A stretch of 44,783 nt of DNA from an uncultured Clostridia bacterium (GCA_947626045.1 CANQQS010000007.1:1-44783); one strand, 5' to 3'. Counted from the stretch's first letter, positions 19,535 to 34,500 are shown. Made by a program: numbers and translations. Notes: generated from the sequence alone by a model not told the origin.

Positions 19535-22500
19535 TTACTTATCCCACGTCACGCTTTGGTCAACCTTCGTCCATTTCTCGTACGTGTCATTCTTCTTCTC
19601 AGCATAGTGACCGTTTGTAGCCTCCTGTACCGCGAGATAGAACCATGCGGTGCTGTCCGAGTTATCCGACCATACTGTCATACCGTCGCTCAAATCGTCA
19701 ACGCTTTCGGGTATTCTGCCGAGAACCCTGTTAATCATCGTCATTGCCTCGGCTCTTGTTATGAACCTGTCGGGTCTGAATGTACCGTCCTCATAACCCG
19801 ATACCCAGCCGAGTGCCGCAGCGCGTTCAACCTCGGGCTTAGCCCAGTGACCGTCAATATCACTGAATCCGCTCGGCTCAACGTTTGCGCTGTCGTCGAA
19901 GCGTGCGCATATCGCGGCAAACTCCGCTCTCGTTATCGGCGCTTCGGGCGCGAACTCCGTATCGGAGCGTCCCGACACAATGCCGACATTCGCCATTGTC
20001 GAAACGGATACGTTGTACCAATTATCAGCGCTTACATCCTCAAACTTATTCGTTGACGACATATTGCTGTTACGCACGTCAGCCTTGAGCAAGCGATAGA
20101 ATATCGCAACCGTTTCGGCTCTCGTAATGTTGTTGTTCGGACGCACCGTGCTGTCCTCGTAACCCATTACATAAGCGAAATGGTCGTCGGTGTTGAGAAT
20201 ATCGGACGACGAAGAACCGCTGCCCGTTCCGCTCGGATCTTTTGTATCATCCGGCTTTTCCTCAACCCACTTTGCGTAAACCGTCGTATTCTTTGTCATC
20301 TTAATCTTTTCAGCTTTTTCTGTAAGACCCTTGTCGGAATACCAGCCGTCGAATACGTAGCCTTCACGTGTCGGCGTCTTGTCAAGCGTTACTTCCTTGC
20401 CGCTGCTGTAGCGTTCATCGGCAATTTCACTTCCGCCGTTTGTCTCATATTTCAGCGTGTACTGCGTGCTTCCGCCGCCGCTTCCGCCACTGCTTCCGCC
20501 GCTTCCGTGGCTTCCGCTGCCGCCCGACTTCTTCTCCCAGCTTGCGGTCAGCGTTACATTTGTATCCGGCATCACAAGGCTGTCTCCCGGCTCAAGCAGC
20601 TTGCTCGGATTAGCGGGATCGATCCAGCCCATGAAGTTGTAATTTACTCTTGTCGGCTTCTGGTCCGGCAGCGTTACCGACACACCCGGCTTCAATCCCT
20701 CTATTGACTGCGGGAGACTTCTTACGGGTGAAATGCCTGCATTGTAATCCGAATCGGTCTCCTTAACGCCGTCCGCGAACGACAGTGTTAGGTCGTAATA
20801 ATCGGGATTACCGTTGCCGTTTTCATCAACAGCCCACAGAGCGTACACATTCATCACCGTCGTGTTTTTGTCACGCTCGTACGGGATTTGCGCTCCCGCC
20901 TCATAGAATGTTATTGTCGGCTTTTCTGTCTGTACGGGATATGACTCGTGAAGCGTCCAGCCTATGAAAACGTGTCCTTCCATAGTAAGACCTTCACCGC
21001 CCGCAAGCGTTATATTAATGCCGTCCGCGTACCTATTGTCGTCAACGGGAGGCGTTCCCGCGCCGTTATTCGCGTGATACTTTACTGTATTGTCGGGCAG
21101 CCACTGCGCCGTGAGCGTAACCGTGCCGGTTATCGCCGAACTTTCGATTTTATCTCCCGGCTTATACGTTTTTCCGCTGCCGTCTGTCCAGCATTCAAAC
21201 GTGTAATGCGGTCTTGTCGGAATGTAATTCGGGATTGTGTAATCCTCGTTCGGGAGAACATCCTCATTCTCCGGCATATTCTTTATCTGCGGATTCTCGT
21301 AGTCCGCATCTCCCTCATTTACGCCGTTCTTATACTCAATCGCGTATTTACCTTCCGCATAATCGGCAACGCCGTCACCGTCGCTGTCAACCGCCCACAG
21401 AGCGTACAGATTCATAATCTTGCCGCCCTCTTCAGGCGCGTAAGCCAAATCAGTCGTCGCTTCGGTGTAATATGTCACCTTTGATTCTTCCTTATCGGGG
21501 TCAAGCGTAATCGGATCGAGCGGTGTGAGCGTCCAGCCCACAAATACCGCGTTATCCTTCTTAAGCGTTCCGGCATCCTTGACGTTGACGTTGTAATAAC
21601 GCGTTCCCGCATTCTCGCCGGAACTGATAAAGTAGAAATATTTTGTCAGTTCGGGTGTCTGCGTTGTTTCCTCAAGGATATATTCCGTATCGTCCGTGGG
21701 AACATCGCCGCTTGTCACATCGTTGGCGTTGTATTTTACTGTGTATCTGTCACCCTTTATCCACTGTGCCACAAACTCAACTTCTCTGTCGGGCATCGTG
21801 TATTTTCTGCCATCGTCGCCGGGCATATATACGGAGTCGTCGCCGTCAATATCCTTCCAGCCCTCGAATATTACTCCGTCTACCGTCGGAGGTGTCTGAA
21901 GGTCTACGAAGTCGCCCGGCTCGTGACCGCCCGTAACGTTATGCGCGTCTGTCGGCGCTTCGCCAGGTACGGGTACATCCTGATAAGCCGGATAGTATCC
22001 CAAATCATACGTAACCTTATGCTTGTTATAGTCGGGATTGCCGTTAGGCTTATCATACGTGCCGTCCTCATCGCCGTTGCCCCATTCGTCAACCGCGTAT
22101 ACCGCGTATACCGTAACAACGGTATCGGTACTCTTTATCACAAGACCGTTCTTAAGAAGATCCTCGGGTTCAGCCGTTGCCGCGGCTCTGTGTTCCGTCG
22201 GCGGAACCGTACTCGTCCAGCCTACAAATACCTCCTTATCCCCTCTTACAGGCTTGAAGGTTTCGTTAAGCGTAATCGTTCTGTCCTCCTCGCTCGCGTC
22301 AAGATAACGGTCAATCTCCTGTCTGCCGCTGAACGTACCGCCGTCAAAGTTATAGATAAGCTTTACCTTACCGTCCTGATAATCAGGCGCTCCGTCGCCT
22401 ATCGTGTCTATAGCCCACAGCGCGTATACCGTGACAATATTATCATCGGTGTTTTCCGTCGGAATTGTTACCTGCGTTATCAAATCATCATCGGTCGGCG

Positions 22501-25500
22501 CGGGATCGTTCTGCTCGAGAACGTTTCTCTTATCAATCGTCCAGCCCACAAAATGATACGAATTTTCGCCGGTTGACGGTTCGCGTATCGGCAGTATATC
22601 CGCATGGAGCGCGACTGTCGTTCCCGGCAGGTAATCCGCGCTGCTTGTTGTCTTTTCCTCATCGTTATACGTACCGCCGTTATGGTCATATACTATGTGC
22701 CAGAGCTCCTCCGTATAATCCGCCTTGCCGTTGCCGTTCGTGTCTGCCGCCCATACGGCGTACAGCGTCATTATGTTTCCGTCAACCTCGTCCGGCGCGA
22801 ACGTAGTCTCTTTCAGCGCCGCGATACCGCCGCCGTTTGCGCCGGTTGTACCGTCCGCGTTCAATATGCTGTTTTCAGCCGGAGTTTCCGTCAGCAGCGT
22901 GCTGCGCTTATCGTGCGACCAGCCGAGGAACACAGCCTTGTCACGGGTAATATCCGAAGCCTCCTTAACGGTAACAACATCGCCCGCGTCATAACTCGCG
23001 TTATCAATTGGAGCCGTACCCGTACCGCCGTTCAGGTTATATTTAACGTTTCCGGTCTTTTCCGTCCATTGTGCCGTAAGCGTTATATCCTGAGCGGGCA
23101 TCACGAAGCTGTCATTCGCTCTGTACTTGGTAGTATCCGACTCATCGCTGCTCTTCCAGCCGTCAAACGCGCTGTTCGCAAGCATCGGCTCGGTACCGTA
23201 TATTGTCACAATCTCGCCCGGTTCATACTTGTTGCTGTCAATCGGCGGCGGCACCGATATACCGCCGTTCAGCTCATACGTAACGGTATAGAAATCATAG
23301 TCCGGTTTACCGTGACCCGGCGTGCCGTTTTCATCCTCGTCAACCGCGTAAACCGCGTAAACGGTCACGTCTTCGGTTGTAAGGCTTACTTCCTTCTTGA
23401 GGTACGCGTCTATTTCAGACTTTCTGTTTTCCTCTCCGACCGTAATCGGGTCTTTATCTCTTGTCGGCTTAGTTATGCTCCAGCCTACAAATACTTCTCC
23501 GTCATTTCTCGAAAGCTCGCGCGACTCGTTCAGCGTCACTGTTCTCTCGTCAGCAGCGTCGTAGTATACGATTATGTCAGCTGCGCTCGCGTCAGCGCCC
23601 GTGCCGAATTTACCGCCGTTCGCGTTGTAAATCAGTCTTACCTTGCCTTCAAGATAATCAGCCACGCCGTTGCCGTCAACATCGAGCGCCCATACGGCGT
23701 AAACGGTTACTTTACCGTCCTTGTCTGCGTACTCGCTTTGCTGCGGCATGGTAACGTTCGTGATAAGCTCGGGCTGCTCCGCACTCGGAACATTCGACGG
23801 GAGTATGTTCTCCGTCTTTTTCAGCGTCCAGCCCACGAATACAACCGCAGTATCGCCCTGTTTCTCGTGCGTCGGCTTAACGGAGCCGTTAAGGAACGCG
23901 CGCACCGGTTCAATATCTGTGCTTGAATTGTATGTCTGCGCACTTACGGTATAGTCATTATGACCCTGACCCGCGTCAAACGTTCCGCCGTTGTGGTCGT
24001 ATACGATATGCCACTGCTCGTCATAATCCGGTACGTTATTGTTATTCGCGTCAGCCGTCCACAGCGCGTACAGATTCATAACCGTGCTGTTTTCCTCTAC
24101 CGCGAACGCTGTCGTTTCAGCCGTGCCCTTAAGCAGTATATCATCGCCGCTCGGCGCTGCCGTCAGCGGTTCATACTGCTTGTTCTTCGACCAGCCGAGG
24201 AATATATAGCCGGCTCTTGTCGGTATCGGATCAAACTTAACCGTTACATTTGCGCCAAGCTCATATTTGCTTTCGTCCGTCGGAACATCGCCCGTACCGC
24301 CGTTCGCGTGGTAAGCAATTCCGTAATCCGCGCCCCACTGAGCTACAAGCGTAATATCCGCGCCCATTTTATCCTTGGGAACGAACGCATTATCGCCGCC
24401 GTACTTATAGATTGTATCATCGCCGCCTTTAATCTTCCAGCCGAGGAACGTGTAACCCGCTCTTACAGGCTCGCGTCCGGGGATATTATAGTCAACGCCC
24501 TTGAGAACGGTTGCATTGGCGGGCATAGTGTCCGGCTGTACCTGTGTGCCTGCCGGCGCGCTGTCGTTCGCTTCAAATGTCACGCTGATATGCTGACCTT
24601 CCTCATAGTCCGCTGTGCCGTCACCGTTTTCATCAGCTGCCCAAACAGCGTAGAGGTTCATGATTACGCCGCCTGTTTCGGGTGCGTAGTCGATTGTATC
24701 TCCTGTTTTACTATAACCCGTATCCGCGTCTTTTGCCGTAACCAAAGCCTTCGGCTCATTTACCGACCAGCCGAGGAATACGGCATTGCCGCGCGACATT
24801 GTGCCTGCTGCCGCAAGTGTAACGGTCTTTGTTTCGGTAACGCTGTCATCCTCATTCACAAGATAATATACATTATCCTCACCCGACTTGGTGCTCTTAG
24901 CGTAGAGATTACTATTCTCGGGAACTGTTCCCGTACCGCCGTTCAAATGGTATCTTACCATGTAGCGGTCACTGTCAATCCACTGCGCCACAAACTTAAC
25001 ATCGCGTTCCGGCATGGTGTACTTGCTGTTATGCTCACTGTCCGGCATATATACCGAACCGTCACTGCCGTCTACTCCCGTATCCTTCCAGCCTACGAAG
25101 CTGAATCCCGTGTACTCGGGCGCGGGAGCCAAGTCAACCAAATCACCGGGCTCGTGACCGTCTGTGTGTATATCGGTCGGCGCAGTACCTGTTACCGCAG
25201 TACCGCCCGCCGTACCTAAATCATACGTAACCTTATGCTTATTATAGTCGGGAACGCCGTTCGGCTTATCATATGTGCCATCCGTATCGCCGTTGCCCCA
25301 CTCGTCCTTCGCGTATACCGCGTAAACGGTAAGCTCCGCCTGATTTGCGGTCACGTTTGCTATATTATCCTTACAGAATCCGGCTGTGTCGGTCGGATCT
25401 GTCGTCACCGCATTATTCGGGCTGCCTGTCGGCTTTATTGTAGTCCAGCCTACAAATACCTCTTTGTCGCCTCTCGTCGGCTTAAAGCTCTCATTAAGTG

Positions 25501-28500
25501 TAATCGTGCCGTTCTCTGTCGGTCTTTCAAGGTATCTTATAATATCGTCTTTACCGCCGCCAAATTCGCCGCCGTCAAGGTTATAGATAAGACGCATCTT
25601 GCCTTCCTGATAATCGGGAACGCCGTCATTGTCGTTATCTGTCGCCCAAACCGCGTAAACAGGATAGTAGCCGTTTTCATCTCCATGCTTATACTCGGCT
25701 TTATTCCAATCCGCCACCTTCGGCATTCTGACATAATCCACAAGCTTCTCTGCCAGCGTACTCTCTTCATCCGCACTGAGCGCCGCCTTAACAGGTGTCG
25801 CCGCAGTTCCTTCCGCGTATGATTTTTCAGTTGTCCAGCCCGCGAATGTTACGGGAACGCCGCCTATAGCTGTATGTGTCGGTTTAACGGCGTTGTTTAA
25901 GAATACCATGTCACCGTCACCCACGTTGGGACTTGATGGATACGTAAGCGCGCTTATTGTGTAATCTGTTCTTCCCTGATGAGCGTCGAACGTACCGCCG
26001 TTATGGTCATACAGAATATGCCACTGCTCGTCATAATCCGGCGTACCGTTCTTATTCGCGTCAACCGCCCATACCGCGTAGAATATCATATACGAGTCGT
26101 TATCAGGACTGAGCGCAAACGGAATCTTACTTCCGCCCGCAAGGATACTGCCGTTTAACTCCTCTTTCTTTTCTTTCGTCGTAACGGGATCCTGTGCCTC
26201 ATGCGCCGTCCAGCCGAGGAACGCATAACCGACTCTTGTCGGTATGGTATTATCAATAGTTACTTCATCGTTAATCTTGAATGTCTTGCTTTTATCAACC
26301 GCCAGAGCGCCCGTGCCGCCGTTCGCGTTATACGATACGTGATACGCCGCTTCCCACGTTGCCGTCAGCGTTATGTCCGCACTGACATTTTCGATTTTGT
26401 CGCCCGGATCATACGTATGTCCCGCGCCGTCACTCCAATTATCGAATGTGTAGCCCGTTCTCGACGGAGTTACATTCGGGATAGTGTAGTTTAATCCCTT
26501 AAGCACCTGAGCGGCGGGAGGCATATTTGCAACATCCTTAGAATCCGCCGCGTCTGTTTCAAGAACACCGTCCGCATACTTAATATTAAGCTTTGTTTCC
26601 TCATAATCCGGCTTACTGTCACCCGCGGACTCGTTTTCGTTTATCGCCCATACCGCATACAGGTTCATTATTCTGCCGTCTTTTTCGGGCTTAAACTCGG
26701 GGGCGTTGGCTGATGTGTAAACAATACCCTCTGCCGGCGCGCTTGTAAATACATCATGCGGCTCTATGCTCCAGCCGAGGAACACAGCATTTGTGCGCGT
26801 CGGTTTGCTTTCGGGAATTACGGCTTTATAATACGGGGCGCCGTCCTTCATAATATAATACTTATCTTCTACGCCTTCTTCCTTAACATACTTCTCGGAA
26901 TCCGCAATCGCACCCGTGCCGCCGTTAAGGTTGTATCTTACGATATATCCGTCGCTTTCGATCCACTGCGCCGTAAACGTAACATTGCGCTCCGGCATGG
27001 TGTACTTTCCGCTATGCGTACTATCCGGAACATATACCGAGCCGTCGCCGTCGTCCTTCCAACCGACAAATTCATAACCGTCTCTTGCGGGAGCCGTCTG
27101 CAGGTCAACCTCGTCACCCGGCTCATGGAAATCATGTTTATCCTTAATATCATCTCCGCTATAATCGGTGTAGTCGCCCAAATTATATGTAACCGTCCAT
27201 CTGTTATAGTCCGGCACACCGTTGCCCGCCGTATCTGTCTCGCCGTTCTTCATTTCATCAACCGCGTATACGGCATAAACGGTCACATCGGTTTTGTTAA
27301 GTTCAACACTCGTCTTAAGATAAGCGTCTATTTCTGATTTTGTACTTGTCGCCGGAATTGGATCTACATGACCGTCCTCACCCGGCTTTGTTATGCTCCA
27401 GCCGACGAATACCACATTATTACTGCCGCCTTTGCGTTCAGGTCTGCGCTCATTGTTAAGCTGAACCGTCCGTCCGCTTTCCACAGCATCATAGTAAACA
27501 ATAATATTTTCTTCGCTGTCGCCGAGCTTACCGCCGTTCAAGTCATAGATAAGGCGAACCTTGCCTTCCAGATAATCGGCAATATCATTATTGTCATTGT
27601 CCTGAGCGTATACCGCATAAACCGTCTTTGTTCCCGCCTCGTCGCTATCATCACCAAATGTTACCGTCTCGGTCAGAACGCTTGCATCGGGTTCTGTCGT
27701 GTATACTGCTTCGGGCTTTTTCTCCGACCAGCCGATAAACGTCATTCCCGGGGTTTTAACAGGCTTAACACTCCTAACAAGATATACCGTCGCGCCGGAT
27801 ATATAGCTCTGATCCTTAACTTCTTTTGTCTGCGGAGTACCATCCGTTTCACCGTTGATAGTATGATCTTCACCGGCATCGTAAACAAGCGTCCATGGAT
27901 CTTCCGAATAATCCGGCTTACCGTTCTTATTCACGTCAACCGCCCATACGGCGTAGAAAATCATATATGTGTCGTTATCGGGACTGAGCGTGAACGTCGG
28001 CTTTGTTTCGCTATCTCCGACCTTATACATCTTAATATCATTCGGGCCTGTTCCTTTGCCCTCAAGCAGTTTAGTTTCCGCTTCCTTAGTAGTTACGGGA
28101 TCAGCCGCATAATGCGCTGTCCAGCCGAGGAAGGTATATCCGTCACGTGAAAGTCCCGTCGGATCATCAAGCGTTACTGTTCCCTCTCCGTCCTTGGCAT
28201 AGCTGTCGCTATGTTCCGGCACCGTTCCCGTACCATAGTTTGCTCTGTAAACTACGCCGTACGCCGCTGCCCACTGGGCAACAAGCGTGACAGTCTCGCC
28301 CTTGTTTAGTTTACCTGCCGGTACAACGCTTGTTCCACCAGTATATCTATAGTTTGTTTCATCGCCGTCAATCTTCCAGCCGGTAAATCTATATCCCGTT
28401 CTTGACGGCTCGATATTAGATATGGTGTAATTCTCCGCAGGGTTCACCGAAACAGTCGGAGGCAGGTTGGTTACGCCGCTCGGATCCCCTTCAACACCGT

Positions 28501-31500
28501 CATCATAAACTATAGTGCAAAGTCCGTCTATATAATCAGCCTGATCGTTATTATCCGCGTCAAGCGCCCATACCGCGTAAAGCGTCATGGTATCAGTGCC
28601 AGTATTTACCGCAAACGGAGTTGTTTTACCTGCCGTTAATACGCTGCCTTCCGCAGGCGCACTTGTAAGCAGTGTGCGCTGATCATGCGACCAACCAAGG
28701 AATACCGCGCCTTCAACCGCTGTTTCCGAGTCTGCAGGCTTAGTATACGTCAGCTTGCCGTCACCCGCGATTGCTTCTATCGTCACCGTTTCGCCCGGAG
28801 CGTACTTCTTACTATCCGTCGGAAGTGTGCCGGTAATGCCTAAATCTGCGGTAAGTCCAAGAGCGGTATGGTTATTATCATAAACAACCGTTCCCTTCTT
28901 TTCCTCCCACTGCGCCGTAACCGTTACGTCCTCATCGGGCATAACAAACGTACCGCCCGGAAGGAGCAGAGCGCCGCTCTCATTCGTCGGGTCTTTCCAA
29001 CCCTTGAAACTGTAACCCTCGCGCTCGGGGGTCTTATCTTCAATAGTTATAACCTCACCCGGAGCAGCAAACGGTATATCGCTTGGCATAGGACTAAGCG
29101 ACGTGCCGCTGTCGCCGTCGTCAAACGTTACTTTGTGGTCGTCATAGTCCGGATTGCCGTTGCCTTTACCGTCACGGTTGGTAGGATCACCCTTTTCGTC
29201 CACGGCGTAAACCGCGTAAACGGTTACGTTTTCCTCCTGAATGTCAATCTTTTCAAGCAAATCAGTCGGTTTTGAAGAAACAGCATCTGCTTTTCTTTCC
29301 TTGCTCCAACCGATAAATACTTCTTGTTTTCCGCCGCGCGGCTCGGGGTGATAATTCGGGTTCGGAGTAATCTCGCCTCTTTTCTTGTCATAATAGGCAA
29401 CTCTTTCTATATCACCGCTATAGCTGCCATCACCTGCTTTTGTTCCGTTATTATAGTTATACGTCAGCTTTACCTTGCTTTCGAGATAATCCGCCTCGCC
29501 GTTACTGTTTTCATCCACAGCCCATACCGCGTAAACGTTATGTGATCTTGTGGTTTCATCATCATTTTTCGGCGGCTCATCGGGCATGGTTATTTTGTCC
29601 TCAATAAGTTCAGGCACAGTTGTCCCTTCCTTATCTATGATTGCGGGATTTTCGCTTGTTGTCCAACCGACAAATACAACCTTATGCGAATCGGAATCAT
29701 CATGCGTAAGCTTTTTCTTTTCTTCTTCAGTGCTATACTTAAGCTCCGCTGTTGTTTTTGCAAGATAGCCCTTATCGTCCGTGCCTTTGTCAAGAGGAAT
29801 TTCGCCGTCGGTATATGTGCCGCCGTTCAGATTGTACTTAACGAACCATGTTGTTTCCTCATAGTCGGGCGTGTCGTTCTTATTTACATCTTCCGCCCAA
29901 ACCGCGAAAATGTTAAGGACATTACCGTATATACTTCCGCTATATGTATCATATGTCAATGTACCCTCGCCAGTATCGGTGCCGGGTATAATCCCCGCCG
30001 CAGTTTCTGCTTCAGTGTTTTTAACCAAGTCAGTCAGATGTAAACTCCAACCGAGGAATATTGCGCCCTCGCGTTTGAGAGCTTTAGTGGAAGTATCGTG
30101 AACCATTCCATCTTTATTCGCCTGAACAGTTATTTCTTTTTCATCTTCCTGTACATACATCTCCGTATCGATCGGCACATTACCGCTTGTCGCGTCGTTC
30201 GGACGGTAGATAACCATAAAGTTGGTCTTTACCTCCGGCTTCCAAATCGCGTAGAGAACATCGGCGGTTGCGGATTTGTTGAAGCTTGCTTTGTCTGTAC
30301 CAAACTTATATAAACCGCTGTAATCGTAATCATCTCCTGATTTTTCCACTGTCACCTTGTTCAGGCTCCAGCCCATAAATTCATAACCCTCGCGTTCGGG
30401 GTCTGCGCTGCCTGCCTGTATTATAGAAACCGATGCGCCTGACTCATATGTGCCCGTATCAGTCGGCATATTTTTAACGTCCGCCTGACCGCCCGCGTTA
30501 GCGTCATAGATTACCTGCGAATAGTCGGGTGTACCGTCGCCGGGCTTGTCACTGCTCGTGCCGCCGAGCATATCCACAGCCCAAACGGCGTAGAGATCCA
30601 TAACACGGTCACCGTCTGCATCCTCAAATTTGAATGTTTCTGTTGTACCGTCTTTCTTGTACAATGGAGTAGGCACATCTGTCGTTTGTGTAATCAGACC
30701 TTTTTGTTCGGTCGTCCAGCCGAGGAATACCGCGTAATCGCGCGTGGGTTCATCGGCTGCAACCGTTATATCGTCTGTGGACACACTGCCGTCAGTGTTT
30801 GCGGCAACAGACTGATCCGCCGGTACAGTACCGCCGGTATTACCGTTGCCATGGTAAACAACGGCATAGCCCTCGGGCGTCCACTTTGCCACGAGTATAT
30901 CAAGCTTGTCGTTCTTTTTGAATGTTTGGTTGTCACCGTCCGACTTGTAAACATTTCCTGACGTATCGTCCTTCAGCGTCCAGCCGTCAAACTTCCAGCC
31001 TTTTCTTGTCGGCTCGCTCTCACCGTAATCGGTCGGCTTAACCTTTACGTCATCGCCCGCATTATAGGAACCATTGTCAACGGGTATATCTTTAGCGTCC
31101 GTCACGCCTTCGCCGGCTTCGTACTTCACCTGGAAATAATCCGGAATACCGTCGCCCGCGGGATCGTCACCGTTGCTGCCGGGGTACTCATCCGCCGCCC
31201 ATACGGCATACACCTTCGGATCGGTTCCTGTGGTGTCAACCGTTGTTTCAACTAGAGCGTCTACTGCCGCCTTTGTGGCTGCAGGAATTGTGCCTGTATT
31301 ATTTGGAGCTGTACTCCAGCCGACAAGCGTCGCGCCCTCTAATTTCGGGACATTATCATCCTTCGGCTCGGTATCTGCGATAGGCCAGTTTGTCGCCTTT
31401 TCAACATCGCTTGCAACATACTGTTCGTTGCTGTCCTTGTCTTTACCGCCGTTAAAATTGTATGTCAAATCAACCGTATTGACGCCGGTTATGCTCGTTT

Positions 31501-34500
31501 CGGGAATACCGTCGCCGTTCGCGTCCGCCGCCCATACGGCGTGGAAATGGAGATCTGTTTCACCCATTTCTGCGGTTGATGATGGATCCTCAAGCGATGC
31601 CAACACTATATCCGCCGGCATTTTTTCGGGTATGTAATGCGCGTCGTCTTTGAGGGTACTCAAATCAATCGTACCCTTTACATTTTCCGGAGTTTCCGTG
31701 CTGTCGCTCACGTACCAGCCCATGAACACGGCTTTGTCTTTTTTAAGGATATTGCCGGGTTTGCCGTTGCCGTTGTTCTCCTTTACGGGCACATTAAAGC
31801 CCTCGACATAGTAATGAGCATCGCCGTTACCGTCGTCCGCGCCGAGCTGCGGCGCAACGCCCGAATCCGCGTCATTGTCGTGGTAGTACGCGGTATGGAA
31901 GCAGTCAATCGGGATTTCAACGGCGTTTGTGCCGATGAGATGACCGTCAACGTCGCCGTAGCTGTACTCTATAACAAAGCTGCCGTTTCCTGTTATTCCC
32001 GTTACGTTTAACTCATAAGGCTGCGAACCGTCATATTTTCCGCTGCTCTGGAGCTGTGGCTTTGTCACTGTCACCGCAGCATTTTTAAAGTACTCATTCG
32101 ATTCGTTTTCCACTCCGCTCTTTGCGTTTATAATTGTAAACGCGGAATTTTCCATAATAAGCGCAAGATTAATTTGCGCCGTTCCGCCTTTAACCGTTAT
32201 AGGATCGCCACCGCCTCCGGGAGTTATTGCCGTTTCTTTCTTTTGGTCCGGCTTGCCCTCTATTGCAATTGTCGGATGATAATGGTCTGTATCCTCGGGG
32301 TCGGACAGCACAGGAATGTACGCGTCCTCGTATTCAACCGTTGACGCTTTTTCACTATCCTGTTTCGCTCCGAACGGTGCGTTGTTATACACCTCCGGCG
32401 CCGCCTGTCTGAACGTGTCCGTTCTTTCGGGATAACCCGCGTCTGTCTCAAGATACCTGTACTGCTGTATATGTATCGTGTCAATGTTCTCGTTGCCCGG
32501 TGATGTTTTTGTACCTGATGAGTTGCCGGAGAACACATCGTTCGGAATGTTTTCAACGTGTCTTGGGAAAACGACCGTTCCCTGTATATCGTTAAGCGGC
32601 ACATTGTTTTTGTCATCAGTACCGTAATTTCCGAACGCGTAGCTTCCCATTGTTTTGAGGTTTGCGGGAAGCGTAAGCTCTTTAAGTCCGCAGTTACTGA
32701 ACGCGCGGTATCTTATACTTTCAACGCTGTCGGGTATTTTGATCTTTCCGTCTTCTATAGTTGTTCTGTAAAAAACGGAATCGTTTATTCTAACAACGCC
32801 GTCGGGTATTGTGATATTTTTTATATGTACCCTGCCGTCATGATACGCATTAAACAATGGTCGATTCTCGTCATACTGACCCACGCCCGTTATTTTTATT
32901 TTCTCCGAATCTGTGCCGTCGCTCTTTTTATAGCTGAGCTCCGATGGTATTGTAATTTCTTTGCTGGCAATCTTTGTTTTATAGTTACTGTCTGTAACAT
33001 TTTCCTTATTATTAATGTCATATCCTATAACATCACCCGTAAGGCGGTTAAACGTCCATATTCCGTCTTCCTCCACCGACGTTACATTGGTCTTGTCAAA
33101 TGTACCGTCCTTATATTCTATATCCGCGTCATACGCGCCGAACGGCGCGGACGCCGCCGCCGGGTCATCGTCGTCCGACGTGCCCGTTACATATATTTTT
33201 TCGTCAGTGTCAATAAACTGACCTTTCATACTTATTTTTGTAAGTACTTTACACTTGGAAAAAGCGCCGCTGTGAATTTGCTTTATATCACATGTCTGCT
33301 CTTCGGCGGTTTTGCGGAGGATTACATAGTCGATCCATGCGCCTTGGTTATAACTGCCTCCATTCAACCATCCCGAAATGCCTATCTTTTCTTCGCTGTT
33401 TAATGTAAACTCTTTTATTATTTCACTGTTTGCACTGCTGCCGTCATTCTTCTTTATCAGCTTCAGCAGACAGTTGTCCGCGCTCTTGTCTGCGTCCTGT
33501 GTTGCTGTTCTTATCTCGACTCCTCTCTCATTCTTCGCTATATAATAAGCGGTCAGGCTGTATGTTCCCTTTGTATACTCATTTTCTCCGAGATATGTAA
33601 CCGAGTTTTGGGATTTCGTGGCTGAAAATTTGCCGCCGGAATATTTGCCCTTGTCAGCAGCTGCAACATCAGGCGCTGGCGTTTCTCCCGTGCCTTCTGT
33701 TTCATTCTTGGCATTATCCGCGCTTAACGTCTCCGCCTCCGCGAAGTATACTATTTCACTGTCGTATTCATAATCGGTTATTTCGCCCGTGTAATGACCG
33801 TTTCCGTCTCCATCGTCAGACCATTTGAGCGATACGGTAGGAGCGTATGTTGATCCGGAGTAAACATAATATCTTCCGTTAAGCTCCACTACCTTGCTTA
33901 GACTTACCTGTGCTTCAGCTTCGGGTACGGGGTCTGTCTCTGTCGGCTTATCAATCTCGCCCTGTATGTAACCGATTATCTCTTCACCCGCTTTTTGAGT
34001 GATTGTGTAATATGTGTTACCATCTTCAATAGGCGTAAGCGCGCCCGGCTCAGTCGGAGGTTCGTACGTCGGAGCGGGAGACGGTTCTGCCGCGTCACGC
34101 GTGTTGAATGTAACCGTCGTAAGAGCGTCACATTCTCTGAACGCCCACTGGTTTACTTCTTGTACTGTACTCGGAAGCTCGATCTTTCCAAGCGAGGTAC
34201 ATTTTCTGAAAGCGTAAGTTCCAACCGATGTGACACCCTCCGGTATATTTAATACATCCGTTAGATTTGTGGCATTCCAAAACGCGCCGTACGGAATTTT
34301 ATCCATACCGCCTTTGATGTTTGTAAAATCTATTTTTTTAATCGCCACGTTGCCCGGGCGGCTGCCGAACGCGCCCTCCGCTATACCCTTGACATCATAT
34401 TCCGTAGAGGTTTCCTCGTCAAAGGTATTTTCAGTCCATGTGCCGACCCTTATCTTTTCCGGCAATGTAATTTCCACAAGATTCACATCCGCCGGAGCGC

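Noticed and set aside
20270-31900. Acidic DxNxDG-type linkers read as dockerin domains
   Set aside because: There is no paired 22-residue dockerin repeat and no cohesin in view; single loops between B-repeats fit calcium-type linkers better.
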